Of a stretch of DNA of 38,712 nt, positions 17,738-27,940 are shown in pieces. How positions within the stretch are numbered: the stretch's first letter is position 1; every line of letters starts with the position of its first letter. The DNA is taken from the NCBI GenBank assembly GCA_019114745.1, contig DXEY01000115.1, forward strand, positions 1-38,712, read 5' to 3'. This DNA comes from Candidatus Mediterraneibacter colneyensis. Its GTDB lineage: Bacteria; Bacillota; Clostridia; Lachnospirales; Lachnospiraceae. A program made the position numbers and the translations under genes. A model generated the notes under the pieces. That model did no database searches, was not told the DNA's origin, and saw only the letters and a program-made list of their open reading frames with translations.

Positions 17738-19324
17738 TCAACTGAAATGAACACTCAGGAACGAAACGATGATATCGCAGACAAAAAGCAGGCACAGGAA
17801 AAAGCAGAGTGCGGTTCGGCGTGTATGTCCGAGTTTCATATAGAAATCCGTCCATCGCGGGGCAAGGTAATACAGGAACGCACATCCGAGTACCGCATAT
17901 AATACAGCTCCGCCCAGGTAGATGCGGCCGTTTAGATTCAGCAGAAAATTGCTGTAATCGTTGATCCGGGCTGCGGTCAGCGCCTCATATGCCGCACTGT
18001 AAAGATATTCGACGATGGAATATAAAACAGTGTTGAGGACAAATACGAGCACCGGTTTTTTGTTCAGCCGTTTCAAGAGCAGCAGGATCAAAGTGCCGTA
18101 GATCCCATAGATCGGGCGCCACGGTCCTGACAGCAGGGAATCCGCAGTGAGTGTTCCCTCTGTGACAAGCTGCATTCCTGTTTCCAGAAGCCATCCGAAT
18201 GCGGAGAAGGTGATAAACAGGAAAAGATACGACAGGACATCATATTTCCGGTTTACATTTACCGGTGTCTTCACTGCCCTGAGAGGAGGCTGGATCGAGA
18301 AAAGGAATACAGGATACTGCTCAGGGGCAAAATAGGAAATCTTAGTATAAGGTCCCTGGGAGTCATCGTACAGCGCTTTACTGATCAGCAGTTCATCCTC
18401 TGATGGGACATGCTCCAGATAAGAGTCGTTAAGGACCTCGTACCGCGGGGAACGGGAGAGGACATAATTCCTCCTGAGCGAAGCGTAGAGCTCGGCACGC
18501 GACGCTGTGATATATGGATTTACAAACAGGAAGTTTAGAACTCCGAATGTACACAGGGACAAAAGCTGCCAGCCCAGAAAAGACAGGTCAAAAAGGAAAA
18601 ACTTCCATTTGTTATGGCACATGAGCTGTTTTGACAGGAAAAACGCGTCCTTCCGGCTTGCCTTCGGGTTTTCGGCCAGGATATATGGAATAAAGATATA
18701 CTCGTAATGCTTGACGATCCCGCCGATGACCGTTAAGTTCCACAGCGACTGGAACAGCGAGCGGCAGAACATGACCCAGGCGGGATGCCGGACATAGCTG
18801 AGCTTGAAAAGACAAAAGATTTTCGAGACAGGAGTCTGTCTGTAGTTGCGGTTTTCAAGAAAAAAGCGTTTTTCCCCTATAAGCAGGATATTGCTGATAA
18901 AAAACTGGTAAATGACAGCGAGAATAACGCCTGTGATCAGGAATACGACTGCAGGTCCGGGATCCTCTGTGAGCACGATGCTGGCGGCGCGCAGAGAAGT
19001 AAAGAAAACGGACAGCTTTGCCGAAAAAAGATCGATCAGCACTGCACCGGCATTTTCCCAGACTCCTGTGAAAAGGGACGCCAGGGAAGTGCCTGACAGA
19101 AAACGGGAGGCAGTATCAATGAGCGCTTCCGAGTTCGGGATGCCAAGCGGAAGAAACGCGTGGGCGTTCTGTGAACCGGAAGGGATCTGGAGGAAAAGAA
19201 ACGTAGTGGATACAGAATAAGAAGTGGTGAACAGGGCGATGAGAAAGCAGACTGAGATCATACGCCAGTAGCTCCGTTTCATTAATGCAGCTGACTTTTT
19301 CTTCATGACCTTTCTCTTCCACAT
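17738..19324 (-). CDS. Polytopic membrane protein: DUF975-like N-terminal part plus putative ABC-transporter type IV (CmpB-like) C-terminal part
   Basis: N-terminal hydrophobic segments and KDAFFLSKQLMCHNKWKFFLFDLSFLGWQLLSLCTFGVLNFLFVNPYITASRAELYASLR (DUF975-like); C-terminal FLFITFSAFGWLLETGMQLVTEGTLTADSLLSGPWRPIYGIYG. Start chosen at ATG with GGAGG upstream; track start is 19402. Confidence 0.65.
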   Translation of the reverse strand: MWKRKVMKKKSAALMKRSYWRMISVCFLIALFTTSYSVSTTFLFLQIPSGSQNAHAFLPLGIPNSEALIDTASRFLSGTSLASLFTGVWENAGAVLIDLFSAKLSVFFTSLRAASIVLTEDPGPAVVFLITGVILAVIYQFFISNILLIGEKRFFLENRNYRQTPVSKIFCLFKLSYVRHPAWVMFCRSLFQSLWNLTVIGGIVKHYEYIFIPYILAENPKASRKDAFFLSKQLMCHNKWKFFLFDLSFLGWQLLSLCTFGVLNFLFVNPYITASRAELYASLRRNYVLSRSPRYEVLNDSYLEHVPSEDELLISKALYDDSQGPYTKISYFAPEQYPVFLFSIQPPLRAVKTPVNVNRKYDVLSYLFLFITFSAFGWLLETGMQLVTEGTLTADSLLSGPWRPIYGIYGTLILLLLKRLNKKPVLVFVLNTVLYSIVEYLYSAAYEALTAARINDYSNFLLNLNGRIYLGGAVLYAVLGCAFLYYLAPRWTDFYMKLGHTRRTALCFFLCLLFVCDIIVSFLSVHFS

Positions 19325-19456
19325 GCCAGATCTTTCCTCCATGAACCATAAATGTGATGCCTTCGGATTGTTCCGTGCTGCGCACTTCCACAATCCTGGC
19401 ATCTGAATAATACATAATTATAGATTATCCGCTTTATAATTGCAAGATTGGGCGCC

Positions 19457-19837
19457 TTATTCCCCGGGGTGCAGCGCCTCGTGTTCTTTTTTCAGTTCGG
19501 CAAAGCAGTCCGGCGCAGTCCAGGCGCTGTTTGTGGGTGTCAGGATGGCTTTGTATGGGAAGGGGCCTGCCCCGCATCTGCGCAGTGCCGCGAGCGCCTG
19601 GTTCAGACGGCTGTCGCTCAAAAAGCAGAACACGAACATCGTGCCGGGCAGCTCGTCACCGCTGAACGTCCCTTCAGCGGGAGCGATGTCTTTCATCCCG
19701 GCAAGGAAGCCCAGGGGCTGGTTGTAGTCCTCCTTCTGTATCCGTTTCAGACGGAGGCGGAGAGGGAAAAGCGCCATCTCGATCTTCAGAAGTTTTTCTT
19801 TATCAGGTGCGTTAAAAAGTAAAATCGTCTCTTTCAT
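19457..19837 (-). CDS. DUF3783-like small protein
   Basis: METHIONINE start MKETILLFNAPDKEKLLKIEMALFPLRLRLKRI...FLAGMKDIAP...MFVFCFLSDSRLNQALAALRR. Confidence 0.65.
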   Translation of the reverse strand: MKETILLFNAPDKEKLLKIEMALFPLRLRLKRIQKEDYNQPLGFLAGMKDIAPAEGTFSGDELPGTMFVFCFLSDSRLNQALAALRRCGAGPFPYKAILTPTNSAWTAPDCFAELKKEHEALHPGE

Positions 19838-19967
19838 AGGAATTATCTCCGGATTTTCATATTTGCACGGCACACCGTGCTCTTCCTATTGTAAAGCATA
19901 GCGATGAAAAAGAAAAGGCTGCGCGGCATATAATAAAATGAGAAAAATGATCCCGGGAGCTGATGTC

Positions 19968-20222
19968 ATGAGGATATGTGAACTCAGAGACAAAGAAGTG
20001 ATCAATATATGCAGCGGCAGGAGACTGGGCTGCATTGTAGATGTGGAGATCAATGTATGCAGCGGCGAGGTGGAGGCAGTCATTATCCCGGGACCGGGGA
20101 AAATCTGCGGTTTTCTCGGGACTGACTGCGAATATGTCATTCCTTTTGCCTGCATCCGCAAGATCGGCCCGGATCTTGTGATCGTGGAGATACAGGAAGA
20201 AAAGTTTTTGCAAAAGTTTTAA
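19968..20222 (+). CDS. YlmC/YmxH family PRC-barrel (sporulation-associated) protein
   Basis: MRICELRDKEVINICSGRRLGCIVDVEINVCSGEVEAVIIPGPGKICGFLG...YVIPFACIRKIGPDLVIVEI. Confidence 0.88.
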   Translation: MRICELRDKEVINICSGRRLGCIVDVEINVCSGEVEAVIIPGPGKICGFLGTDCEYVIPFACIRKIGPDLVIVEIQEEKFLQKF

Positions 20223-20287
20223 CGATTGTGTATAATGTACGCAGATTGTAAAGAATGGCAGATTATTAAAGAAAGGCGGAAGAAAAT

Positions 20288-20737
20288 ATGAGATGTCCAT
20301 ATTGCGGAAATCCGGATACCCGTGTGATAGATTCCCGTCCTGCTGAGGACAAAAGTTCCATCAGGAGACGGCGCTCCTGCGACGAGTGCGGCAGAAGGTT
20401 TACTACCTATGAAAAGGTAGAGACGATCCCGCTGATCGTGATCAAGAAAGACAACAACCGCGAGCAGTACCAGCGGGCGAAGATCGAGAAGGGAATCCTG
20501 AGCGCGTGCTATAAACGCCCGGTTCCGGCTGAAGATATCCAGAAAACGATAGACGCGGTAGAGCTGGAGATATTTAACAGGGAAGAAAAGGAACTGCCAA
20601 GCAGCGTCATCGGCGAGATCGTCATGGAGAAACTAAAAGATCTCGACCCGGTCGCTTATGTAAGGTTTGCATCAGTATACCGCGAGTTCAAGGATGTCAA
20701 TACCTTTATGGACGAACTCAAGAAGTTCCTTCAGTAA
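20288..20737 (+). CDS. nrdR: Ribonucleotide reductase repressor NrdR
   Basis: MRCPYCGNPDTRVIDSRPAEDKSSIRRRRSCDECGRRFTTYEKVE plus ATP-cone. Confidence 0.97.
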   Translation: MRCPYCGNPDTRVIDSRPAEDKSSIRRRRSCDECGRRFTTYEKVETIPLIVIKKDNNREQYQRAKIEKGILSACYKRPVPAEDIQKTIDAVELEIFNREEKELPSSVIGEIVMEKLKDLDPVAYVRFASVYREFKDVNTFMDELKKFLQ

Positions 20738-20740
20738 GCC

Positions 20741-21478
20741 ATGCGTACCTATAAACTGACGGTGGCTTATGACGGGAGCCGGTATCAGGGCTGGCAGCGT
20801 CAGGCGAATACAGACCGGACGATACAGGGGATCCTGGAACGTGTGATCTCAGAGGCGGCAGGGTATACTGTGGAGGTCAACGGCTCCGGGAGGACAGACG
20901 CCGGAGTCCATGCCGAAGGGCAGACAGCGAGCGTAGTCATGGCAGGGCGGACGCCGGAGGACTTCTTTACCGCCACAGTCAACAAAAGGCTGCCAGGGGA
21001 TATCCGGATCCGGGACGCGCAGCTTGTAAAGAACGGGTTCCATGCCAGAAAAAGCGCTGTGGGAAAGGTATACGAATACCACATCGACACAGGAGAAAAG
21101 CCGGATGTATTCCGGCGGAGATACTGCTTCCACCTGCCATGCCAACTGGATCTGGACGCCATGCGGCAGGCGGCGGGGATGCTGACAGGCACCCATGAAT
21201 TTGCGGGCTATACGGACAAAAATGATGAAAAGTCCACAAAACGGACGATTTATGATATAATGGTCAGCGGACAGGGCAGCAGTGTGACGATCCGCTATGA
21301 AGGCAGTGGATTTCTTTATCATATGGTGAGGATCCTCACCGGAACACTGCTTGAGGCAGGGCTTCACGAGCGCACGGTTGAGAGTGTGGGTGAAGCGCTC
21401 AGGACAAAAGACAGAAGGCAGGCAGGCTTCCTTGCCCCGGCAGGAGGACTGTTCCTGAAAGAAGTACACTATGATTAG
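20741..21478 (+). CDS. truA: tRNA pseudouridine(38-40) synthase TruA
   Basis: [48 protein letters not shown]. Confidence 0.96.
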   Translation: MRTYKLTVAYDGSRYQGWQRQANTDRTIQGILERVISEAAGYTVEVNGSGRTDAGVHAEGQTASVVMAGRTPEDFFTATVNKRLPGDIRIRDAQLVKNGFHARKSAVGKVYEYHIDTGEKPDVFRRRYCFHLPCQLDLDAMRQAAGMLTGTHEFAGYTDKNDEKSTKRTIYDIMVSGQGSSVTIRYEGSGFLYHMVRILTGTLLEAGLHERTVESVGEALRTKDRRQAGFLAPAGGLFLKEVHYD

Positions 21479-21542
21479 AGGGGACAGGTCGAGGTATCTG
21501 TCCTTTTCTGTTCAGATGGATGATAATGTGAAGGAGGCAGGA

Positions 21543-22304
21543 ATGAAACTTATATCATGGAATGTAAACGGGATCCGCGCCTGCGTACAGAAGGGATTCC
21601 TTGATTTTTTCAGGGAGGCGGACGCCGATATCTTCTGTATACAGGAGACAAAGATGCAGGAGGGACAGCTCGTCCTGGATCTTCCCGGATACCATCAGTA
21701 CTGGAACTATGCGGTGCGCAAAGGGTACTCCGGCACAGCCGTATTTACAAAAAAAGAACCGCTGTCGGTCTCATACGGGATCGGTATTGAGGAACACGAT
21801 CAGGAGGGGCGCGTGATCACCTGTGAGTTTGATGATTTTTATTTTGTCACGGTGTATACCCCGAACTCCCAGAACGAGCTGGCGCGGCTTGATTACCGTA
21901 TGAAGTGGGAAGATGATTTCCGCGCATATCTGAAAAAGCTGGAAGAGACAAAACCAGTTATCGTGACGGGAGATATGAATGTCGCCCATAAAGAGATCGA
22001 CCTGAAGAATCCTAAGACGAACCGGAAGAACGCGGGCTTTACGGATGAGGAACGCCAGAAATTCACCGAACTTCTGGACGCAGGCTTTATCGATACGTTC
22101 CGCTATTTCTACCCGGATCAGGAAGGAAGCTATTCCTGGTGGTCTTACCGCTTCAGCGCCCGGGCGAAGAATGCGGGATGGCGCATCGACTATTTCTGCG
22201 TCTCTGAATGTCTCAGGGACAGGCTTCAGGATGCAAAGATCCTGACAGACATCATGGGATCGGATCACTGCCCGGTAGAATTGGATCTGAAAGAAACGAT
22301 ATAG
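21543..22304 (+). CDS. xth: Exodeoxyribonuclease III / AP endonuclease
   Basis: [52 protein letters not shown]; start with AAGGAGG upstream. Confidence 0.95.
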   Translation: MKLISWNVNGIRACVQKGFLDFFREADADIFCIQETKMQEGQLVLDLPGYHQYWNYAVRKGYSGTAVFTKKEPLSVSYGIGIEEHDQEGRVITCEFDDFYFVTVYTPNSQNELARLDYRMKWEDDFRAYLKKLEETKPVIVTGDMNVAHKEIDLKNPKTNRKNAGFTDEERQKFTELLDAGFIDTFRYFYPDQEGSYSWWSYRFSARAKNAGWRIDYFCVSECLRDRLQDAKILTDIMGSDHCPVELDLKETI

Positions 22305-22316
22305 GAGGAGAAGAAA

Positions 22317-23324
22317 ATGACAAAGATAGATATCATTTCCGGTTTCCTGGGAGCCGGAAAAACAACGCTGATCAAAAAACTGCTCTCAGAAGCATTTACG
22401 GGAGAGCAGGTCGTGCTGATCGAAAATGAGTTTGGAGAGATCGGGATCGACGGCGGATTCCTGAAAGAATCCGGGATTGAGATCCGTGAGATGAACTCTG
22501 GATGCATCTGCTGCTCTCTCGTAGGCGATTTTGGAAAATCACTGCGCGAAGTGGTCGATACCTACCATCCCGACCGCATCCTGATCGAGCCATCCGGCGT
22601 GGGCAAGCTGTCCGACGTGATCAAGGCAGTGCAGGATGTACAGGAGGACATAGACGCGCAGCTCAACAGCTTCAGCACAGTCGTAGACGTGACAAAATGC
22701 AGGATCTACCGGAAGAATTTCGGAGAGTTCTTCAGCAACCAGATCGAATATGCAGGCGCAGTGATCCTGAGCCGTACGGACAAGGCGAAACCGGAGAAGG
22801 TAGAGGAGAGCGCAGCGCTTCTTCGGGAGCTCAACCCGAAGGCGCCGTTCATTACAACGCCGATCGCACAGCTTCCGGGACAGAAGATACTGGAAACAAT
22901 GGAGTCCGGCAAATCGCTGGAGGAAGAACTCTTAGACGAGATCATATGTCCGGAGTGCGGGCATCACCACGAAGAAGGCGAGTGCTGCGGCCATGACCAC
23001 CATCACGGGCATCACCACCACGACCATGCAGGACATCATCATGCGGATGATGTGTTTACGAGCTGGGGCAGGGAGACGATCCATACTTATACGAAAGACC
23101 AGATCGCTGATATCCTTAAGAAGCTGGAGAACGGCGGCGAATACGGCAATGTACTCCGGGCAAAAGGCATGGTCGCAGGTGAAAACGGCGAGTGGATCTA
23201 TTTTGATATGGTTCCCCAGGAGCATGAAGTGCGCACGGGCGCGCCCGAGTATACAGGCAGGATCTGTGTGATCGGAGCCGAGCTGGACGAGGACAGGCTG
23301 GCAGAGCTGTTCGGGCTGGCGTGA
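22317..23324 (+). CDS. CobW/G3E-family GTPase, His-rich metallochaperone-like
   Basis: Walker A SGFLGAGKTTL, NSGCICCSLVGDF (CxCC), SRTDKAKP, His-rich ECGHHHEEGECCGHDHHHGHHHHDHAGHHH, CobW C-terminal domain. Confidence 0.93.
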   Translation: MTKIDIISGFLGAGKTTLIKKLLSEAFTGEQVVLIENEFGEIGIDGGFLKESGIEIREMNSGCICCSLVGDFGKSLREVVDTYHPDRILIEPSGVGKLSDVIKAVQDVQEDIDAQLNSFSTVVDVTKCRIYRKNFGEFFSNQIEYAGAVILSRTDKAKPEKVEESAALLRELNPKAPFITTPIAQLPGQKILETMESGKSLEEELLDEIICPECGHHHEEGECCGHDHHHGHHHHDHAGHHHADDVFTSWGRETIHTYTKDQIADILKKLENGGEYGNVLRAKGMVAGENGEWIYFDMVPQEHEVRTGAPEYTGRICVIGAELDEDRLAELFGLA

Positions 23325-23389
23325 CAGGACGGTGTGAAAAAAGCTCCAGCAGCTTTAAGCGATCATGATAGCAGAAGGAGAGATAGAAC

Positions 23390-24337
23390 ATGAATGAACC
23401 AGATGTTATGGTTTACCTGATGACAGGCTTCCTTGACAGTGGAAAGACCCAGTTCCTGACCTTTACCCTGAAACAGGATTACTTTCAGATCGACGGAAAG
23501 ACGCTTCTGATCCTTTGTGAAGAGGGGGAAGAGGAGTATGATCCGATGGAGATGCTCAAATACGGCGTTGTCATAGAAAAAGTGGAGGATCAGGCGGATC
23601 TCACAGCCGAATGGCTGGAGGAGATGAACAGGAAACACGAGCCGGAGCGTGTCGTCGTAGAATACAACGGCATGTGGCAGGTGAGCAGCTTTGAAAATCT
23701 GCAGCTCCCGGAAGGCTGGGGGATCGAGCAGAAGATCACCACGGTAGACGCGAGCACGTTCCAGATGTACCTGACCAATCTGAAGCCTCTGTTTGTAGAG
23801 ATGGTAAGAGGAGCGGATATGGTGCTGTTCAACCGGTGCGTGGACATCAAGCCCCTTGCCGCATACCGCCGGAGCGTGAAAGTGGTCAGCCCGCAGGCGG
23901 AAGTGATTTTTGAGGACGAAGAGGGCGAGATCGAGAATATCTTTGAGGATGAGGTGCCGTACGACCTGAAAGCTCCGGTCGTGGAGATCGCGAACGAGGA
24001 CTACGGGATCTGGTATGTGGACATGATGGAGAACCCGGAACGCTATAAAGGAAAAGTCGTGGAGATCACTGCAAAGGTGCTTAAGCCGAGGACATTTCCG
24101 GCAAAAGTGTTCATGGCGGGGCGCATGGCGATGACCTGCTGTGCGGACGATACCACTTTCCTGGGATATGTATGCCGGAGCGCTTATGCGCCGAAATTAA
24201 AACCGGGACAGTGGGTAAAGATCCGGGCGAAGATCCGTTTCGCAAATGTATCGGTATACCGGGGCGAAGGACCGATACTGGAGGCGGAGCATATTGAACT
24301 TGCCGACCCCATAGAAGAACTGGTATACTTCAACTAA
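23390..24337 (+). CDS. Second G3E-like GTPase with YcgQ/DUF1980-like C-terminal region
   Basis: Walker A TGFLDSGKTQFL, ERVVVEYNGMW, VLFNRCVD; C-terminal GKVVEITAKVLKPRTFPAKVFMAGRMAMTCCADDTTFLGYVCRS...GQWVKIRAKI. Confidence 0.75.
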   Translation: MNEPDVMVYLMTGFLDSGKTQFLTFTLKQDYFQIDGKTLLILCEEGEEEYDPMEMLKYGVVIEKVEDQADLTAEWLEEMNRKHEPERVVVEYNGMWQVSSFENLQLPEGWGIEQKITTVDASTFQMYLTNLKPLFVEMVRGADMVLFNRCVDIKPLAAYRRSVKVVSPQAEVIFEDEEGEIENIFEDEVPYDLKAPVVEIANEDYGIWYVDMMENPERYKGKVVEITAKVLKPRTFPAKVFMAGRMAMTCCADDTTFLGYVCRSAYAPKLKPGQWVKIRAKIRFANVSVYRGEGPILEAEHIELADPIEELVYFN

Positions 24338-24362
24338 GAAAACTGACAGGAGGGATTTGGAA

Positions 24363-25319
24363 ATGGAGAAAAAATATGATGTGATCGCGCTCGGCGAGCT
24401 TCTGATCGATTTTACGATGAACGGGCAGAGCGAACAGGGAAACAATATGTTTGAGGCGTGCCCCGGCGGGGCGCCCTGCAATGTGCTCGCGCTTCTCAAC
24501 AAGATGGGAAAAAAGACGGCATTTTTGGGAAAAGTCGGGCAGGATCAGTTTGGCACCCTCCTGAAAAATACGATCACCGAGGCGGGGATCGACTCCTCCA
24601 TGCTCGTAATGGACAAGTCTGTGAATACAACGCTTGCGTTTGTACACACATTCCCGGACGGGGACAGAGAGTTCTCCTTCTACCGGAATCCGGGGGCGGA
24701 TATGATGCTTACGGAAGATGAGGTGGATCCCGCGTTTATCGCACAGACAAAGATCTTCCATTTCGGGACACTGTCCATGACGCATGACGGCGTGCGGGCA
24801 GCGACAAAGAAAGCAGTGCAGGCGGCAAAAGAGGCGGGATGCCTGGTATCGTTTGACCCGAATCTGCGCCCGCCGCTCTGGTCATCTCTGGATCTGGCAA
24901 AGGAGCAGATGGAATACGGCTTCGGAGTATGCGATATCCTGAAAATATCGGACAACGAGATCCAGTTCGTATCCGGAAAGGAGGATTACGACGAAGGGAT
25001 CGCTTACCTGCAGGAGAAATATCATATCCCAATGATCCTCCTGACGATGGGAAAAGACGGCAGCAGGGCGTATTATAAAGGAATGCGCGTGGAGCGTCCC
25101 GGATTTACAGTAAAAGCGATCGAGACTACCGGAGCCGGGGATACCTTCTGCGGCAGCTCCCTGAACTATCTTGTAGAGCACGGGTTTGACAACCTGACAG
25201 AGGATCAGCTCGGCGAGCTTCTGACCTTCGCGAATGCGGCTGCGGCGATCGTAACGACAAAGAAAGGCGCGATCCGTTCCATGCCGGAGAGGGAGGAAGT
25301 AGAGGCGCTGATCGGGTAG
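24363..25319 (+). CDS. scrK: PfkB-family carbohydrate kinase, probable fructokinase
   Basis: DVIALGELLIDF, GGAPCNVLALLNKMGKKTAFLGKVGQDQFG, ETTGAGDTFCGSSL; ATG at 24363 preferred. Confidence 0.88.
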   Translation: MEKKYDVIALGELLIDFTMNGQSEQGNNMFEACPGGAPCNVLALLNKMGKKTAFLGKVGQDQFGTLLKNTITEAGIDSSMLVMDKSVNTTLAFVHTFPDGDREFSFYRNPGADMMLTEDEVDPAFIAQTKIFHFGTLSMTHDGVRAATKKAVQAAKEAGCLVSFDPNLRPPLWSSLDLAKEQMEYGFGVCDILKISDNEIQFVSGKEDYDEGIAYLQEKYHIPMILLTMGKDGSRAYYKGMRVERPGFTVKAIETTGAGDTFCGSSLNYLVEHGFDNLTEDQLGELLTFANAAAAIVTTKKGAIRSMPEREEVEALIG

Positions 25320-25510
25320 AGAGGCCCGGAGGCGAACGTTTGCAGATACAAACACCGACGTAAAAAATGATAGACAATAAGTTTTGAGGTATAAATATAT
25401 TCATGAGATTGTGTACAGGAAGTAGTTGACAGAAATGACGACAGCAGCGACACTTTTGGCAGCAGGTGACTCTGTCCTTTTTATCTGTCAATCCGGAAAA
25501 TGCACAAAAA

Positions 25511-25567
25511 GCAGAAGGCATATCCTGCCCGTTTTGCAGCGGGCGGGGGATGCCTTCTGCTTTTTTC
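25511..25567 (+). terminator. Strong terminator upstream of the truncated surface-protein gene
   Basis: AAAAGCAGAAGGCAT...ATGCCTTCTGCTTTTTT with an inner GC-rich CCTGCCCG...CGGGCGGG region. Confidence 0.85.
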
Positions 25568-25585
25568 TAAAGAACATAAACGAGG

Positions 25586-26905
25586 ATGAAAGGACAGGGA
25601 TATGACAGCAGTGCGGACAGCTACGACTACGTTTATTACGGCGCATGGAGTAACGAAAATGTGAAATGGCGGGTGCTGTCGATGAATGGAAACGGCGGGA
25701 CTTACAGCGACGGCACAAATGCAGTGGGATCAGATGGCGCCATGTTCCTGCTCTCCGACGAGCTGCTGGGAACAGGAAGTAATGGTAGTGTGTATTTTCA
25801 ACAGAACTATCATACTTATGTTAATAACGATACCTGGCATAAAGGCAGTGATCCTGGCAGCGACGACCACTCAAGCTGCGTAAATGCAAATGTATGGCAG
25901 GGCAGCGACTGTCTCTATATCTTCAACGAACAGTGCAACGGCGATTACAAAACCGATTATGCCAGTGAGTTCCAGCCGGTTTCCCTGACAAAGAACGTGT
26001 TTTCCGTTACAAATACTCTCACAAATATCACCAGCAGTAATACGGCAATCTCCCATATCGCTACGGGAGATTATACCACCACCCTCTCCGTAAGCGGTGT
26101 ATACCGCCTGCCGGAGAGCATCACGGTCAGCGCAGACGGACGTCCGCTTACCGCCGGAACAGACTATACTTATGAATCCTCAACGGGAGAACTTATCATA
26201 CCGTCCGCCAGTATCACAGGGGATATTATAATTACAGCCGCAGGGATAGAGAACAAAGAAACGACGCCAAACGTCTCCTTTACCGCCACGGGCGACAGCG
26301 GAGGAACCCTCTCCGGCGTGGAGGCGGGTATGCAGTACAGCGCAGACGGCGGCAATAGCTGGACAACGATCCGGGCGGCGGATATCAATAAAGATAATAG
26401 TATTTCAGTCAGCAGCGTGACCGCCGCCAACGGCATACAGGTAAAAAGGTCAGGAAACGGTACGACGACTGTTGATTCCGATATACAGAGGATAACCGTG
26501 ACACAGGCAGCTCAGCCCACTGGCATTGGAAAGGCGGACTGCACCACATATGAGCAGGATGACGGGCAGATCACGGGGGTGGACAATACAATGGAGTACC
26601 GGCTCTCCACCGTTTCCGACTGGACTTCCATTACTGCCGATATGCTCACCGACGGAAATCTTACGGGACTTTCAAGCGGGACATATTACGTAAGAGTGAA
26701 GGCGGCCGGAACAATGCTTGCATCCCCGTATGCCGAAGTAACGGTCGGGACGCCTTCCTCGCCAACAATGGGAGGACATATGGGCGGAACAGATACCCCT
26801 GAGACCGGCGACGACAATAATATCGCCCTTTGGATCGCAGTCATAATAGCATCAGGCGCAGCCCTGACCGGAACCGTTCTCTACAGACGAAAGAAAAATA
26901 CATGA
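25586..26905 (+). pseudogene. 5'-truncated cell-wall-anchored (sortase-type) surface protein; DUF6273-like N-terminal part
   Basis: YVYYGAWSNENVKWRVLSMNGNGG...MFLLSDELLG; C-terminal DTPETGDDNNIALWIAVIIASGAALTGTVLYRRKKN; no signal peptide, no properly spaced SD. Confidence 0.6.
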
Positions 26906-27029
26906 GGTGGCGAAGGCTGGTTGGATTTGGATGAACTGAAAGCACTTGTGGCGGCGGTGTTTTGACAGGGAGTTTTGCCGACAAAGCACCGGGGAGAAGA
27001 ACTCGTCCTCTTGTTTTCGGCAAATCCCC

Positions 27030-27878
27030 TTACACCAGCCGGTTTGTATTCCTCCACTCCCGCGGAGGCATGCCGTACACATTTTTGAACGCCCTGGAGA
27101 AGTGGAGCTGGTTCGGGTAGCCGACGGCGTTTCCGATATCGCTGACAGACAGGGAGGTCAGCTTGAGGAGTTCGGCTGCTTTTGCCATACGGTAGCTTAA
27201 GAGGAACTGCTGAGGCGATTTTCCTACAGTTTCTTTGAAGATGCGCCCGAAGTAGGTGCGGTTCAGCCCGCAGAAAGAAGCGATCTCTTCGACGGAGATA
27301 TCGTTCTGGAAGTTCTGTTCGATAAAGTTCAGCGCTTCTTTTATATAGAAGTCCCTTACCTTTCCGTTCAGCGCCATCTGCATGGAAGCGGCGGAGCGGG
27401 TGAGATAATCGATGAAGAGATAGAGATGCCCGATCAGATGGTATGTGGATTCACTGGAGTGTTCCACGATGTGGAGCATCTCGTCTTTCATATTTTCCCG
27501 GAGATCCTTAAATGTTGCATGGTAGACCGGATGATCCGGCGTCAGTCCTGCCGTCTCGATGAGCTCTCTGGCGCGGAGTCCGTCAAACTCGATCCACACG
27601 TATTCCCACGGGAGATTGCGGTCTGCGATGTATGTATTGATCTGTCTCGGAAAGATCATGAAGCCCTGCTCGCTTCGGATCTGGTATTCATGCGTCGTTC
27701 CTTTTGAGTCGTCTGCCATGAGCCTTCCGGTGCCGGAGAGGACATAATGGAAGAGGTAGTGATTGCGGACAGCAGGCCCGAAAGACTGCGCCGGGTCGCA
27801 CTGTTCCCTGCCAAACTGATACATGCTCAGGTCGACAAAATTTTCACTTGGAAACACGGAAAATGTTGTTTTTCCCAT
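27030..27878 (-). CDS. AraC-family transcriptional regulator (MsmR-like)
   Basis: Cupin-type N-terminus, C-terminal NDISVEEIASFCGLNRTYFGRIFKETVGKSPQQFLLSYRMAKAAELLKLTSLSVSDIGNAVGYPNQLHFSRAFKNVYGMPPREWR. Confidence 0.93.
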   Translation of the reverse strand: MGKTTFSVFPSENFVDLSMYQFGREQCDPAQSFGPAVRNHYLFHYVLSGTGRLMADDSKGTTHEYQIRSEQGFMIFPRQINTYIADRNLPWEYVWIEFDGLRARELIETAGLTPDHPVYHATFKDLRENMKDEMLHIVEHSSESTYHLIGHLYLFIDYLTRSAASMQMALNGKVRDFYIKEALNFIEQNFQNDISVEEIASFCGLNRTYFGRIFKETVGKSPQQFLLSYRMAKAAELLKLTSLSVSDIGNAVGYPNQLHFSRAFKNVYGMPPREWRNTNRLV

Positions 27879-27940
27879 AGGCTTACTCCTTGCTTTAACT
27901 GTACATTTTCATAGCTGATGTATAGATTATAACTTAAAAT

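Noticed and set aside
19116-19415. 99-aa minus-strand ORF starting MYYSDARIVEVRSTEQSEGITF upstream of and overlapping the two-part membrane protein
   Set aside because: The first 30 residues look protein-like, but there is no SD and the rest runs out of frame over the membrane-protein gene. Possible frameshift not supported.
22990-23045. CAC/CAT-rich tract as a simple-sequence repeat
   Set aside because: It is the His-rich coding insert of the G3E GTPase, not a non-coding repeat array.
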